Shown: piece after piece, positions 63,899 through 64,000 of the stretch
How positions within the stretch are numbered: position 1 is the first letter of the stretch
How the letters are laid out: each line of letters opens with the position of its first letter
DNA from: AP-15 sp963702685
Lineage (GTDB): Bacteria; Pseudomonadota; Alphaproteobacteria; ATCC43930; CGMCC-115725
Direction: 5' to 3'
Length of the DNA stretch: 64,000 bases
NCBI GenBank assembly: GCA_963702685.1
Contig: CAVPDQ010000009.1
Coordinates: forward strand, 248,001 to 312,000
Position numbers and translations under genes: made by a program
Notes under the pieces: generated by a model
Seen by the model: only the letters and a program-made list of their open reading frames with translations
Told to the model about the DNA's origin: nothing
The model's database searches: none

Positions 63899-64000
63899 AT
63901 GGCCGTCCGGTTTTCATGCCGCTGCCCGAACACCGACTATCTCGGGTTCGAGGCCTCGCCCGAAGCGATTGTCGCTGCGGCGAAAAAGGCCGAGGAATTG
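63899..64000 (+). CDS. luciferase-like monooxygenase, N-terminus only
   Basis: 34 residues to the right edge. ATG follows GGGAGGGACC. RFSCRCPNTDYLGFEASPEA, then IVAAAKKAEEL is like the first strand and helix of F420/FMN-dependent LLM enzymes (RFSxxLPNTDYF...). The gene continues outside the window. The call rests on a short piece. Confidence 0.6.
   Translation, partial: MAVRFSCRCPNTDYLGFEASPEAIVAAAKKAEEL

Overview
The window is a 64 kb piece of a GC-rich alphaproteobacterial chromosome. The 16S rRNA, the tRNA-Ile/tRNA-Ala spacer and the layout of the rRNA operon point to Alphaproteobacteria, probably a Rhodospirillales-like soil or water heterotroph (inference; not placed by alignment). Most genes are oxidoreductases or hydrolases for aromatic, ketone, aldehyde and sulfur compounds, mixed with small toxin-antitoxin pairs, interspersed palindromes and transposase remnants.

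Layout. 1-7 kb: 5' end of a cytochrome bo3 oxidase subunit II gene, a luciferase-like monooxygenase, a decayed DUF433/DUF5615 pair and a globin remnant around a tandem-repeat patch, an amidohydrolase, an ABM-domain protein, a secreted GH16-like protein and a dihydrodiol-dehydrogenase-like SDR. 7-11.8 kb: soeABC-like sulfite dehydrogenase operon. 11.8-17.6 kb: one complete rRNA operon (16S, tRNA-Ile, tRNA-Ala, 23S, 5S) whose 23S gene carries two intervening sequences built from a heptamer repeat that also forms hairpins in the 16S-23S spacer. 17.7-24.5 kb: three-subunit molybdenum hydroxylase, formyltransferase, membrane histidine kinase. 24.6-28.3 kb: two transposase remnants, an amidohydrolase and a divergent Rieske dioxygenase alpha/beta pair. 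28.4-31.5 kb: MazEF, VapC with an apparently chimeric antitoxin, and a segmental duplication of an antitoxin plus a hydrolase 3' end. 31.5-39.4 kb: shikimate-dehydrogenase-like, amine oxidase, VOC, GST, MmgE/PrpD, amidohydrolase and MBL genes. 39.4-45.7 kb: two Baeyer-Villiger-type monooxygenases, an NtaA/DszA-type monooxygenase and an MFS transporter. 46-49.5 kb: ureidoglycolate-lyase-like protein, a periplasmic Spy-like protein, a tungstate permease and binding protein, and a ModE-type regulator. 49.6-64 kb: luciferase-like, aldo/keto reductase and aldehyde dehydrogenase genes, GNAT, azoreductase, DUF1254, a complete IS630-type element, a PEP-CTERM protein, and a junction joining a truncated DUF2325 gene to a truncated molybdenum hydroxylase gene.

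Together the genes describe a catabolic generalist: ring hydroxylation (Rieske), dihydrodiol dehydrogenation (SDR), meta-cleavage product hydrolysis (alpha/beta hydrolase), Baeyer-Villiger oxidation, aldehyde oxidation (three ALDHs) and amidohydrolase steps, with molybdenum/tungsten enzymes and an oxyanion uptake system. Whether they form one pathway cannot be decided from the sequence.

At least five otherwise well-conserved genes carry small frameshifts. These may be true decay or assembly indels; the raw reads would decide. All positions of RNA ends, repeats and residues were read by eye.
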